Positions 31,060-42,008 are shown, numbered from the stretch's first letter. The stretch is DNA of 64,000 nt from Semisulcospira habei (GCA_036245525.1 BTPG01000002.1:125501615-125565614), one strand, 5' to 3'. Notes: a model not told the origin generated them from the sequence alone. Translations and numbers: made by a program.

Positions 31060-31310
31060 AATCGCAAAAATCCTACATATCAACATGCATTCATTAATCG
31101 CCTATGAGCTGAAAGCGCCTAGCGAAAGCGAGTTGATATACGAAATACAGTTTCTGCGAGTCAGCCCCCCGCGCGCACGGTAGGCACATACGTGCCTACC
31201 GTGCGCGCGGGGGCTGACTCGCCAAAAAACGTATTCGCACATAATTATCAACGTGCATTCATCAGGCGCCTATGAGCTGAATGCGTCCGATACTCGAGCA
31301 AAAGTCAGGT
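31060..31310. repeat. 67-bp perfect-type palindrome between direct repeats
   Basis: The palindrome at 31156-31222 (GCGAGTCAGCCCCCCGCGCG, CACGGTAGGCAC, then the mirror) has essentially no loop. The flanks pair more weakly (ACGAAATACAG / ACGTATTCGC). Outside that, TATCAACATGCATTCATTAA...CGCCTATGAGCTGAA occurs on both sides as a direct repeat of about 40 bp (31078 and 31246). No other copy in the window. Confidence 0.85.
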
Positions 31311-32131
31311 AAACTATGGTGGGAAAATGTCTCGCCTTAAAAGCTGATCGTCCGGCGAGCGTGACTAACTTTTATTATCAACGTCTGCATGATCAGCTAT
31401 TTTTAAAATTCCAGTGATCAGTACGGGCTTATTAACACCTTCCACGCGTGCTGCGTGCGCATACTCGGCTATGTGTCACAAGTCTGTATATAGCACATCT
31501 AGAATGAGTTAAAAGCACGACTTGTGCCCGTCGCTTCCGGTCAGATTTGTGTTAACGTGTTAAGCTAGTTGCTCGTCCATCCGCTTCCATCTGTCTGAAA
31601 CATATATTCACATGAGTCGCTGCAGTCGCGTGGGAATCATGAGAATTTATGTATTCATGTGTGCATTTATGTCTTACCAATTTTGACTCCAATGGCTTCA
31701 CGCTGAATGTACGTATACGACTGTTTAGAATGTCTAGCACAACATATATTTACCCTGCTTTGTGGAAAGCAAAATTGTTATTTTATTACATAACATGTTT
31801 TTTTTAATGAAAAGCAAGCTCTTCGTTGTATTACTTACTATGAAAATTCTGCTTTTTACAATAATTGATATACTGCCTCTTGCCTTCACGCGACGTTTGT
31901 TGTTTGTTTTGTTTGTTTTTATTGTTTTGTTTCGTGTTTTTTTTTAGGGGGTGTTTTTTTTTAGGGGGGGGGGGTCATCTTTCCTTTTTCTTTTTTAAAA
32001 ATAGCTTGTTGTCTTCGTTCTATTAAAAGTTTGATGATAGGCAAACAGGCTTTTACCTCATTGCGCCCGAGGTACGAAATACCCACATTCTGGAGTTATC
32101 CTCTGAGGACTGCATTACAATCCAGGAGACC
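31311..32131. other. unannotated stretch
   Basis: Contains a decayed H2-like pair at about 31590-31652 (CACATGAGTCGCTGCAG, CATGAGAATTTATG) and T/G-rich runs at 31900-31970. No gene. Confidence 0.45.
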
Positions 32132-32210
32132 AATCGACCATGATAGTTCAAGGGTGGTGGCAGAATAGCTTGGCGCCTATAGGCCACCACCCTTGAACTA
32201 TCATGGTCGA
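32132..32210. repeat. H1 hairpin with asymmetric tip
   Basis: Arms CCATGATAGTTCAAGGGTGG are perfect, but the right arm jumps from GGCCTATAGG straight to CCACCACCC, so the GCCAAGCTATTCTGG segment was deleted on one side. The element's right terminus GGCAGAATGAGTTAA is at about 32650-32664, beyond a CTR insertion. Confidence 0.82.
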
Positions 32211-32236
32211 GCCATATTTTGCCATGGTGTGTCGCG

Positions 32237-32639
32237 TTGATTGATTGTACATTGCTTAACGTCCCGACAGCAACAAGGCTTTCTGAGGACGTGCCTGCAC
32301 TGCGCGTGAAAAAAAAAAAACCCAACTAAACAGAATATTGAATCTATGTCGCCAGCCGGTCCAATACGTTAAATAAACCTACAACATGGGGCCTAAATAA
32401 AGCCAAGACCATTTAGCAACACACATCCAATATCAAGAGCTACAGGCAGCGCAGACAGTAGGGAGAGTTGATAAAAGGCAAATACAGGTGAATGGGCCAA
32501 GGGTAGACAGAAACACATGCCCCAGAATAGAGAGGAAAACCCACCCTGTGGGGCTGACCAGGGTGACCTGGGAACTAACAAGTAGTTACCCCACCCAAGT
32601 CCCCCAGGGCAGACCCGGGTGGGGAGGGGGGGGGGGGTT
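32237..32639 (-). mobile_element. CTR retroposon inside an H1 element
   Basis: TSD GTGTGTCGCG (32227-32236 and 32640-32649). It interrupts the H1 terminal segment CCATGGTGTGTCGCGGGCAG. The right end is extended by poly-G. Confidence 0.88.
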
Positions 32640-32942
32640 GTGTGTCGCGGGCAGAATGAGTTAACCTGCTTTTGGTCCAGGTTTTCTATGTATATCCCCC
32701 CTGTAGTGGCACACAAAGTCCCAACCAAACGCAGGCTCGTCGTCTCATGGACAGGTCCAACGAACAGCTTCCAATCGTGAATACGCTGAAAGTATGTCAA
32801 ACGTGAATGCGTTGAAAGCATGTACAGACCTTTATATATCTACATGGCCATTGAAACGTTATTCGACAATGCTTTTTACCATCGCAGGGACACAACACTA
32901 GCTGGTGGCTGATCTCATAGTAGGATGTCCCTTCCCCCGGTG

Positions 32943-33036
32943 CAACACGTCTTCGGGCCCACGACGGGGGCAGTGGGCCCGCGCACAGCCGTGCGCGGGC
33001 CCACTGACCCCGTCGTGGGCCCGAGGACCTTTGCTT
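32943..33036. repeat. H6 hairpin
   Basis: GTCTTCGGGCCCACGACGGG, GGCAGTGGGCCCGCGCAC and mirrored CCCGAGGACCTTTGC. The G-run change is matched by CCCC on the other arm, so pairing is kept. Confidence 0.88.
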
Positions 33037-33361
33037 AATGGTTCGTACGCGTCACTGACGAAAGCTGTGGACCATCCGTGAGTCTAAGAATGTTCGGGAA
33101 CGCATGTTTTACCTAAATGACTGTTAGATGCAGAAGATGTAAAATGCTACGCATGTAGCAGTAGACTTGAACCGAGTCTAAGAATGTTCGGGAAAGCAAG
33201 TTCTACCCATAAAACTATCGTATTCTGGCGCACAGCAAAGCATATCTATGTCCACATAAGGCATACATTCTCATCAACCCTTGGGCTCATGAGAATCTGC
33301 GCGTCTTACAGATGAAAGTTGCTGGTTTTATTATTTGGCAAAAGTCAGTCTGTCCTTTTCT
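33037..33361. other. stretch with a short direct duplication
   Basis: GAGTCTAAGAATGTTCGGGA occurs twice (about 33080 and 33175). A decayed H2 lies at 33256-33309 (CATACATTCTCATCAACC / GGGCTCATGAGAATCTGC). Confidence 0.5.
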
Positions 33362-33441
33362 TTAACTCATTCGAGACGTGCTGCCTCCGGATAGGCGGAT
33401 TAAGCCGCGTATCCGGAGGCGGCACGTCTCGAATGAGTTAA
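33362..33441. mobile_element. H3 TTAA hairpin element, complete
   Basis: 80 bp, TTAA at 33362-33365 and 33438-33441. Two unpaired changes at the centre (AGGCGGATTAAGCC). The outer arms are identical to those in the 22381 copy. Confidence 0.9.
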
Positions 33442-33518
33442 TGAAATCATACAATGAAAGCCGCGCTTTTCTCAACAAAAAAAAAAAAAAAGGCTTTTGC
33501 CAAATAACAGCAAGCCAA

Positions 33519-33590
33519 AATGTCCATTTTTGAGAAACGCTAGATTTTCACTGTTCTGCAAATGAAAATTTCGCTTTCTCCAAAAATGGA
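33519..33590. repeat. A/T-rich inverted repeat
   Basis: ATGTCCATTTTTGAGAAA and TTTCTCCAAAAATGGACAT pair around a ~35-bp loop. TTTGCCAAATAA also flanks it as a direct repeat. It fits no H family. Confidence 0.65.
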
Positions 33591-34020
33591 CATATTGATT
33601 TGATTTTGCCAAATAAGGGCAGAAACGAAACTACTAGGGGATAATAATAGACACACTGGATTTAACAAACTACAAAGGCCACATCACGGCACTGCATGAT
33701 TCACAGACAACCCATAAATCACCCACCGTCCGCGGAGGGTCACATGATACGCGTGATTATTTTCCAAGGTTTGCTCTTACAGTGTCAGGTGGGAGGACAT
33801 TCCTCGTACAAACCAGATGGCGCCCCATAAAGGGTTCAGTAACAGGCTAATTAGTGCTGTCATGGCCAGAGCGCTAAGCACCTGAACGACTCCGCATGAC
33901 GCGCCAAATCGGGCAAAATCCATGAGGTGTGAAGGCCCGGCGACCGCGATGTGTCATGGCAGCTAGTTAGTTATTTAACGCTGAGAGGCCATTAAGGATA
34001 TGTAATAACCACCCATTAAG
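33591..34020. other. unannotated stretch
   Basis: AGTTAGTTATTTAACGCTGA (about 33965) resembles the reverse complement of a SINE/LINE 3' end (CGTTAAA plus a 4-mer tail). Otherwise nothing. Confidence 0.4.
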
Positions 34021-34106
34021 CAGCAGTATCTTGGGCCGACGTCGGCTGCAGTTGGCCCGCGCACTGTCGTGTCCGGGCCAACTGCAGCCGACATCGGCAC
34101 GAGGAC
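34021..34106. repeat. H6 hairpin
   Basis: TTGGGCCGACGTCGGCTGCA, GTTGGCCCGCGCAC and mirror. The ends (CAGCAGTATC / GAGGACATTC) no longer pair. Confidence 0.8.
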
Positions 34107-34180
34107 ATTCCCGATGACTAGACATGCAGTCCCTGGAGCGAACATTTTCCAGTAGCAAAAGAATGGCTCAACATCACGTG

Positions 34181-34617
34181 CGCACCCTTATTTACTAAAA
34201 CAGGAGGAGCGCGTCCATGGTGTTATGCCTGCGACGAGCAGTATTCTGACAAACACCTTTTGCTGTCTTGTGCCGATCTAACTGACACAAGATATAAACA
34301 CTTCACAGCAGACTCCTTGAAGGTTTTGTTCCGGGATGTATCCCCGCACACGATCTTCAGTTTTCTGAGAGAGTACACTATTTTTAATAAGATTTGAGCA
34401 TGCTTAGACTATGTTAATTCTATTATTTTGACCTTTTGAGAGTCTGTAGACGTTTCCTTTAAAGACCTGTGCGACATTTTAGCATGAAATATTTTAAAGA
34501 TATATTTATATCTTGTGTTAAGACCTTTCTTTTAGTAGTCTGGCTGGCCAGAATTTTACCCATCCCGCTGTGAATTGGCCTTAGTTGCCTGCTCGGCGTT
34601 AAACCCCCAAAACTCAA
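34181..34617 (+). mobile_element. 5'-truncated LINE 3' end (I/Nimb-like)
   Basis: 14-bp TSD CTCAACATCACGTG / CTCAACATCATGTG (34167-34180 and 34618-34631, one mismatch). The frame to 34397 reads CYACDEQYSDKHLLLSCADL ... SFLREYTIFNKI-stop, the zinc-knuckle-like tail found after RNase H in I-clade LINEs. The 3' UTR ends CTCGGCGTTAAACCCCCAAA with an (ACTCA)n tail. Confidence 0.82.
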
Positions 34618-34631
34618 CTCAACATCATGTG

Positions 34632-34954
34632 GCCTGATGTTTAGTTCACATGCCAAAACTTCCAAAAACACTGTCCACAGGCACAGATCCTCATACATAA
34701 GCCCCTATGAGCGCAAGAAGGTGTTGAGTCTGTCGTCCAAAACGTTACATCTACATAGGAGGAGCTCCAAGTCAATGTGGTGTTCAGGTTTGTTTTCTTT
34801 TTCACCCACAACTTGCCATTCGTAAGAGCCATAGTTCAGTGCAGTCCGGTTCGCTTCGCTTCGAACTAGACAGGATCTCTGCCAGCGCCCGGAAAGGCCC
34901 ATGCGCATCCCACCCACACGTCAGGGTCAAACTGCACGTAGTAGACGTTCGGGA
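34632..34954. other. unannotated stretch
   Basis: Only a decayed H2 arm at about 34680-34712 (CAGGCACAGATCCTCATAC). No gene recognised. Confidence 0.4.
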
Positions 34955-35085
34955 AATCAGATCAAAATTGCACGTGTTTTGACGAAAACGGTGGATTAAA
35001 AGCCCGGACAAACACGCGATCTCGCGTGTTTGTCCGGGCTTTTAATCCACCGTTTTCGTCGAAACACGAGTAATTTTGACCTTCT
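34955..35085. repeat. long near-perfect palindrome
   Basis: Core 34981-35060: GACGAAAACGGTGGATTAAA, AGCCCGGACAAACACGCGA and an exact mirror, loop of about 0-2 bases. Beyond it GATCAAAATTGCACGTGTTT pairs imperfectly with AACACGAGTAATTTTGACC. About 60 bp per arm. No TTAA at its ends. The LINE TSD begins at 35086. Confidence 0.88.
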
Positions 35086-35097
35086 TCTCATTTCCGG

Positions 35098-38000
35098 CCT
35101 CGCGCTGGGACCATATGGCGTTGAGGCGCGTCCCCTGGGTGGTGGATAGGGGGTCCCTCGTGAGAGGGGTGCACCGAATGAAATAAGGTGCCGTGAACCA
35201 ACATGGTCTAAGGGAAGGTGACCCCGACAGAAAACCCCTGGTCCTCCTAGTAAGGGGGTTGAGCGTGGGGGTAGCTTCCCCACCCTGCAAAAAAGGAAAT
35301 AGCTACAAAAACGCCGACGAAAAAAATAACAGTAATTCCTTTCCTGGAGGAGGAAGGTTCTTCTACTAGAAGACTTATGACGTCCTGTGGTGAAAGCCGG
35401 AAGTCTTCGGAAGCCACAGGACCGAGCTGCCTCTCTCTATCCAGGGACACAACCATGGGCACATGGAACGTCAAGACCATGTACCAGAGCGGCAAGGCCG
35501 CCCAGATAGCAGCGGAAATGCAAAAGTACAACCTTTCCCTGCTAGGTATCAGTGAAGCCAGATGGACGCAGTCTGGCCAGAAAAGGCTGTTAAGTGGGGA
35601 GATGATTCTGTATTCAGGTCATGAAGAGGAGAATGCCCCCCATACAGAAGGAGTAGCATTCATGCTGTCACCAGTGGCACAGAGAGCGCTGATGGGCTGG
35701 GAACCTCTTGGGCCAAGAATTATCACAGCAGCCTTTAGAACCAAGAAAAAGCTCAAGCTGAACGTCATCCAGTGTTATGCGCCCACCAATGACAGTGACG
35801 AGGAAGAGAAACAAGAGTTCTACGACCGACCCCAGAGTGCCGTGGACAAATGTGCGGAGCGAGACATCACCATCGTCATGGGCGATTTTAATGCCAAAAT
35901 AGGGGAGGACAACACCGGATACGAAGAGGTGATGGGGAGACAGGGACTAGGCTCGGAGATGAGTGAGAACGGGGAGAGGTTTGTAGACTTTTGTGCTCTA
36001 AACCGATTTGTCATTGGAGGCAGCATCTTCCCACACAGAAGAATACACAAAGCAACTTGGGTCTCACCTGACCATACAACAGAGAACCAAATAGACCATA
36101 TCTGCATTAGCAAGAAATTTAGAAGATCCCTTCAAGATGTTCGAGTGAGGAGGGGAGCAGATGTCGCCTCCGACCACCATCTGCTTACCTTAAGAATGAA
36201 GCTCAAGCTAAAGAAAAGCCGCACAGAGACAACAAGAAGACAGCGCTATAATGTAGGCCTCCTGAGAGAAACTGGAGTTAGAGAAGAGTTCAAACTGGTG
36301 CTGTCCAACCGGTTTCAAGCGCTACAGGAGCTAGTAAATGAAGAGGAGGCGGTCACCACAGAGCAGCAGTGGAAGGCAGTTAGAGAGGCGCTGAACTCAA
36401 CCTGCAAAGACACTGTAGGGTTCAGGAAACACCACCACAAGGACTGGCTGTCGGCACAGACCTTGAAGAAGATAGAAGCGAGGAAGCTGAAGAAAGCAGC
36501 GGTCAACAACAGTCGCACGAGAGCAGCCAAAGTAAGGGCACAGGAGGAATACTCGGAAGCCAACCGCAAGGTGAAGAGGAGTATCAGGGCAGACAAGAGG
36601 GCCTACACAGACAGCCTGGCAGCAGAGGCAGAAAAGGCAGCAGGCAGCGGCAACATGAAACAGCTCTACGACATTACCAGAAGATTGTCGGGTAAGTATG
36701 GCCATACAGAAAGACCAGTAAAAGACAAAGAAGGCAAGCCTATTGCAGACAGAGCAGACCAACTAGACAGATGGGCCGAGTATTCTGAAGAGTTACTGAA
36801 CAGACCTAGCCCACCCGACCCCCCCGACATCCAGCCGGCAGAGACCGACCTACCCATCAGCTGTGACAGACCCAGCCGGGAAGAGATCAGAAAAGCAGTG
36901 GCATTTTTGAAGAATGGCAAAGCAGCAGGGCCAGATGGCATCCCAGCGGAGTCTCTGAAAGCAGACCTAGAGACAACAGTGGAGATGCTGTACCCACTGT
37001 TTGGAAAGACTGGGAAGAGGAGGTGATGCTGGCTGACTGGAAGGAGGGGTACCTAATCACGCTTCCCAAGAAAGGTGACCTCAGCAAGTGTTCCAACTAC
37101 AGAGGAATCACCTTGCTGTCAGTACCAGGAAAGGTCTTCAACAGGATCATCCTAGAAAGAATGAAGAGCTCCGTTGACCCCCAGCTGAGAGACCAGCAAG
37201 CAGGATTCAGGAAGAACCGATCATGTACAGACCAGATCGCCACTCTCCGCATCATCGTGGCTGGAGTGGAGCTCCCCGCTGTACGTCAACTTTGTGGATT
37301 ATGAGAAAGCATTTGACAGCGTGGACCGAGAGACTCTGTGGAAACTCCTACGACACTACGGTGTACCCACAAAGCTCGTCCGCCTGATCAAGAGCAGCTA
37401 TGATGGCATGACATGTCGCGTGAACCACGAAGGGCAGTTCACCAGAGAGCTCCAGGTCAGAACTGGTGTCAGGCAGGGGTGTCTGCTGTCTCCGTTCCTC
37501 TTCCTACTGGCCATAGACTGGGTCATGAAGATGACCACAGAGCACAGACGAAGTGGAATACAGTGGACACTGTGGACACAGCTTGACGACCTCGATTTTG
37601 CAGACGACTTGGCATTACTGTCCCACACTCATCAACAAATGCAGGACAAGACCACGAGGCTTGCTGACATCTCGTCCCAAGTGGGCCTCACCATTCACAA
37701 ACAGAAAACAAAGACAATGAGGCTGAACACAACCAGGGAAGAACCAATCTTTCTTGCTGGCACCCCGTTGGAGGAGGTGGAGTCCTTCACCTATCTCGGG
37801 AGCATCATAGACAAAAAAGGCGGCACTGATGCAGATGTCAGAGCACGAATCGGGAAAGCCAGAGCAGCCTTTCTCCAGTTAAAAAAAGTGTGGAGTTCCA
37901 GAGAGCTGTCACAACACACCAAAGTCCGGATTTTCAACTCCAATGTAAAAGCAGATCTCCTATATGGAGCAGAGACTTGGAGATTGACAAAAACCACAGT

Positions 38001-38387
38001 CAACAGAATACAGACCTTCATGAACAGTTGCCTTAGAAGAATTTTGAAAATCCACTGGCCAGAGAAGATCAGCAATTTCAGACTCTGGGAGAGAACAGAG
38101 CAGATAACAGCAGAGAATGAAATTGGGCGAAGAAGATGGGGATGGATCGGTCACAGCCTGAGAAAGCCAGCTTCCAGTATCACTAGGCAGGCATTGTCAT
38201 GGAACCCCCAGGGAAAGAGGAAAAGGGGTAGGCCGAGAAACTCCTGGCGTCGAGACCTCCAAGCTGACATCAAGAGACTGGGAACCACCTGGAGTAGAAT
38301 CGAAGGAGAAGCACAGGACAGGAGTTGCTGGAGGTCTCTCGTCGACGGCCTATATCCGGGTAGGGGTGACAGGCGTAAGTAAGTAAG
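35098..38387 (+). mobile_element. near full-length LINE, RTE-sized (3.29 kb)
   Basis: Perfect 12-bp TSD TCTCATTTCCGG (35086-35097 and 38388-38399) defines both ends. Layout: ~280-bp 5' UTR, one endonuclease-RT frame, and a 3' end that is only (GTAA)n. Total length matches RTE-clade elements (about 3.2-3.3 kb). Two frameshifts disable it. Confidence 0.92.
35377..38382 (+). pseudogene. LINE endonuclease-reverse transcriptase, two frameshifts
   Basis: Codons counted from 35377. EEP endonuclease: GTWNVKTM (Asn31), ISEARW (Glu60), QCYAPTND (Tyr134), MGDFNAK (Asp170, Asn172), IDHICIS and SDHHLLTL (Asp266, His267). All expected catalytic residues are visible. A basic linker (about 280-470) precedes the RT start FLKNGKAAGPDG. 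A single-base loss near 37009 shifts the frame (stop at 37026). The RT continues in another frame (37023-37304, KKGDLSKCSNYRGITLLS, QAGFRKNRSC). A second deletion near 37254-37261, removing a non-multiple of three, restores the first frame. Then DYEKAFDS, GVRQGCLLSP, FADD (37597-37608), FTYLGSI, and C-terminal GWIGHSLRK and GKRKRGRPRNSWRR. The stop TAA lies within the (GTAA)n tail. Confidence 0.92.
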
Positions 38388-38399
38388 TCTCATTTCCGG

Positions 38400-39174
38400 A
38401 AATCGTCTATAGTTTCAATAAACAGTGCCTGAAACTCCGGAAGGCCTTTTTTTTAAAAAGCTATTTAGCCCCACGCAAAATTTTCGCTGCCATGCAGTTG
38501 GTTGGCAGTTACTGGCTTAACAACGTTTCTAGGCTGCAACTGGCGGCAGAAGTCCTCCCAGAGTTCAAGAAGCATAAATCCTCACGACTGACCCACGGCA
38601 ACATCACCCTAAATTAGCTTCTCGGTCAGAACGTTCCCTCAGCAAAAGACACATTCTCATCAGCCCGAACGGCTGTAGGGATTCGTGAGAACGTATTTAT
38701 CTTGCGGCGGAGAAGACATCTGCTCATAAGGATGTTCGCAATGCGGAAAAGGCTGTCGGCCGACGTCGGCCGCCGTTGGCCCGCGCACGGCATTGGGCTT
38801 CGCATCTTTCTGGCAGGAACCGCTACAATCATGTTTCATCTGAATGTATGCCCCTTGATGGCAATGTTTCGAACGCGTTGTCTCGTGCCAGAACAGAAAA
38901 TTCCGGCAGCAACTTTTAAACTTATCATGGTCGACCTGTCTCCTGCACTTTCAAGACAGTCCTCAGACAAGTCCCAGATTTAGAACTTCCGGCTTTCGGC
39001 ACCATGTGTTCAACCAAGCGCTCAACCCTCGCGAGAATCATGCTTTTATGGGAGCAAAATCTGCTTATTACGGTTGGTTAGGCACATTCGTACTCTGCAC
39101 TGTGCCTCGTATTGCACAAAAATCACCTGCACAGCCGCCAAAACAAAACAAAACAACAAAAAAATCTGTTTTCT
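38400..39174. other. stretch with several decayed hairpin arms
   Basis: H2-like hairpin at about 38642-38706 (AAGACACATTCTCATCAGCC / TTCGTGAGAACGTATTTATC). H6 half at 38740-38800 (GGCCGACGTCGGCCGCCGTT). H1 right flank at about 38921-38965 (TTATCATGGTCGACCTGTCT). No gene. Confidence 0.55.
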
Positions 39175-39700
39175 TAATAGTTTGATAGTTTGGGTTTGTT
39201 TGTTGTTGTTGTTTTATTTATTTAGTGTACCGGTGGGGGGGGGGAGGAGGGGGGGGGGGGGTTGTAGGTTTTTCCTTGGTTTTGTTTGTTTTTTGTTGGT
39301 TTTTTTTCTGTTTTTTTTTTTTTTTTTTTTTTTTGTTTATTTGTTTGGGGGGGTGTTTTGTGTTTATTGTTTGTTTGTTTGTTTCTTTCTTTCTTTGTTT
39401 TTTGGTGGGGTTTTTGTTTGTTTGTTTGTTTTTTTGTTTTGTTTTGGGGTTTTTTTTTTGGTGTGTTTTTGTCTTTTGTTGTTGTTTGGTTTTTTTTGTT
39501 GTTTTTTTTTTTTTTTTTGGGGGGGGTGTTGTTGTTTGGTCGGGGTTTCTTTGTTTGTTTGTTTGTTTGTTTGTTGTTGTTTTGTTTGGGGTTTTTTTAG
39601 GGGTTTTTTTTGTTTTTTTTTTTTTTTTTTTTTTTTTGGGGGGGGGGGGGGGGGGTTGGGGTGGTGGTGGTTGTTGTTTGGTCGTGTTGCTGGACGTGGG
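39175..39700 (+). repeat. G/T-only low-complexity tract
   Basis: About 500 bp made of G and T on this strand with a handful of C and A: (TTTG)n, poly-T and poly-G runs. Long Phe/Cys/Val or Lys/Pro/Thr frames on either strand are artefacts. Confidence 0.93.
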
Positions 39701-40046
39701 AGATGTGTCCAAACCAATGCGTTGCAGATTTCAGTGTAATAAAAATGAACTTTTCGGCTTAGAGCGAACATATTTTGCTGACAATGGCGTCACATGTAAA
39801 ACTTGGATATAAATAGCCTGAATGTAAAACCTCTGCGTGTATTACACACGGAACCTAGCACCTAGCTACTGAACCCTGTCTGCGTGACCGTCCTGTTTGC
39901 CTGAGTTTGCTTTCCGGAAATGGACTTGTAAATTAGGTATACAAGGCTGGCGTGTTTATATCTCATTTCGTCAATACAATCAACACACTCATGATTTTCC
40001 TGCCTGCTGGGAGGGTCTATGACGATTCTGTACCGGCTGTCGGTAA
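39701..40046. other. unannotated stretch
   Basis: Nothing recognised. Confidence 0.35.
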
Positions 40047-40133
40047 AGATAGTTCGAGGGTAGTAGCAGATTAGCTTGGCGCCTTCAGGCGCCAAGCTAA
40101 TCTGGTACTACCCTCGAACTATCTATCATGGCT
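40047..40133. repeat. H1 hairpin
   Basis: AGATAGTTCGAGGGTAGTAG and GTACTACCCTCGAACTATCT, tip CTTGGCGCCTTCAGGCGCC. One T:G-type mismatch only. The C-to-G change (TTCGAGGG/CCCTCGAA) is present on both arms. Confidence 0.88.
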
Positions 40134-40469
40134 TACCACCTTTCGAGGTTTTGCCTTGATAGTGAACCCTTGTAATAAGCAGAATAATTACAGTCGTTTT
40201 CGCTGATAACAAACGCCGCATTATACGAACACTTTTTCACAGGTTGCGACCACGCTTTTTCTACGTAATTTACTTTGTGTTTAACAATCTTTGACCACAA
40301 CAAAAAATGTTGGGTCCCAGGCGCTTTTCTTAAATCAAAAGTTTATTGTACATAGAAAGTGCATACAATGGACCTCTGAATAGGGCGTTATTATATAGGA
40401 CTTGTGTTATATATACTACGAGCCTATTGTCAGCGAAGCAGACTGTATTTTTTACAAAAAAAATGATAA
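40134..40469. other. unannotated stretch
   Basis: A/T-rich. CATTATACGAACACTTTTTC and GGCGTTATTATATAGG recall degraded mariner/pogo ends, but no TIR pair could be closed. Confidence 0.35.
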
Positions 40470-40807
<338 letters not shown>

Positions 40808-41238
40808 TAAAAACATACACGAGACTGCTACGTTTTCTGAATCGTAGAAATTAAAAACCTGTTCACAAAATGAAATCAAACTGTTTCTGGTTGCGCGCGA
40901 CTAAGCCAGTAAAAAAATCCAAACCTTAATAGGTTGACTAAGCAAGTTGTTGTTTGTTCTTATCTCGCGTGCGTTCTCCGAATAACGTTTTCTTCGGATA
41001 CCGCTGAAGTTCCCGTTTTAATCAGAAAAACTGGACTGAGCAGTTAGCGTCTAAATTCGCAATCCTCCGTCCCCAGCACTACTACATCTGTGTTGCTACA
41101 CCGTAGGAAGTTACCTTGGTCCACTCCTACGACCGTTAACTGTAATCTACGTTCGTACAGTGAATGATCGTCCGCATGATTTTAATCAACCTTACGCAAA
41201 CGACGCAGATCATTGACGCAAGCCGTGCGGGCGAAAAG
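40808..41238. other. unannotated stretch
   Basis: No repeat family, RNA gene or coding signal recognised. Confidence 0.35.
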
Positions 41239-41303
41239 TGCGCTGGTCTGTGATTTTGGTGCTCAAGGCCAAAGGCCGTTAGGTCCAAAATCACAGACCA
41301 GCC
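41239..41303. repeat. H5 hairpin
   Basis: TGCGCTGGTCTGTGATTTTG and GTCCAAAATCACAGACCAGC. Tip AAGGCCAAAGGCCGTTAGG. Confidence 0.85.
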
Positions 41304-41954
41304 CATAATTACGAGACGCACAAAATTTCAGTCATATCCCTACACCGGGTATCGTGACAGGTGACCGGACCGCGATTGTTTTCTAGGATTAGCGTGGCGC
41401 CTGGACGGTGAATCCATCTGAGGGAGATGGATTGACCACGGCAGGTCACAGGTTCTAGCAGACGACAAGGTAAACTGTGCCTGTCACCCGCCTAGTGCAA
41501 GGCAGTCCGTCTGGACATCCGACGACCAGCTCTGCTGGAAATCAGACCTTGCTGCCGCACTTTAAGCTGGGAGATCGTTCTTGGTAAACTATCTCGCCCG
41601 GCGATCACTGGTGTTTGTCGACAACTCATTACACGGCTAATTAACCCTTTTGGCTAGCGCGGACAGCTTTCTCTATGGAAGGTGCTTGGTAAATTGTGAA
41701 AGTCAACATTTGTGCTGAAAGACGATCTATTAGCCCCTTTCACAGTCGGGACAACGGGAAGAATTCTGCACTTTTCTATGAGTGAGGGCCGGTAAAATAC
41801 ACTCCGCCATTTATGATTATATGTGCTTGAAGACAATTAAATCTACATCCATCCACCCCCCCCCCCCACCCCCCACCCCAACCCCCCGCCCCACCCTCCC
41901 CCTCCACCACCACCACCCCTAAAGCACGCAAAAGACCATCGGACCGAAGTCGAG
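41304..41954. other. unannotated stretch with C-rich tract
   Basis: A short H1-like phrase GGATTAGCGTGGCGCC at about 41389 and a C-rich run at 41852-41915. No gene. Confidence 0.4.
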
Positions 41955-42008
41955 TGCAAAAGGCCATTGGGCTGAGGTAGACTACCTCAGCCCAATAGCC
42001 TTTTGCGT
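41955..42008. repeat. short perfect-type palindrome (H6-like tip variant)
   Basis: GCAAAAGGCCATTGGGCTGA and its mirror meet at GGTAGACTACC. A partial extra left arm (GCAAAAGACCATCGGACCGA) precedes it, so the arm is present twice on one side. Confidence 0.8.

Noticed and set aside
39074..39812. Open frames of 100-220 codons rich in Phe/Cys/Val or Lys/Pro/Thr
   Set aside because: Translations of G/T-only low-complexity DNA. The same applies to 13084-13549.
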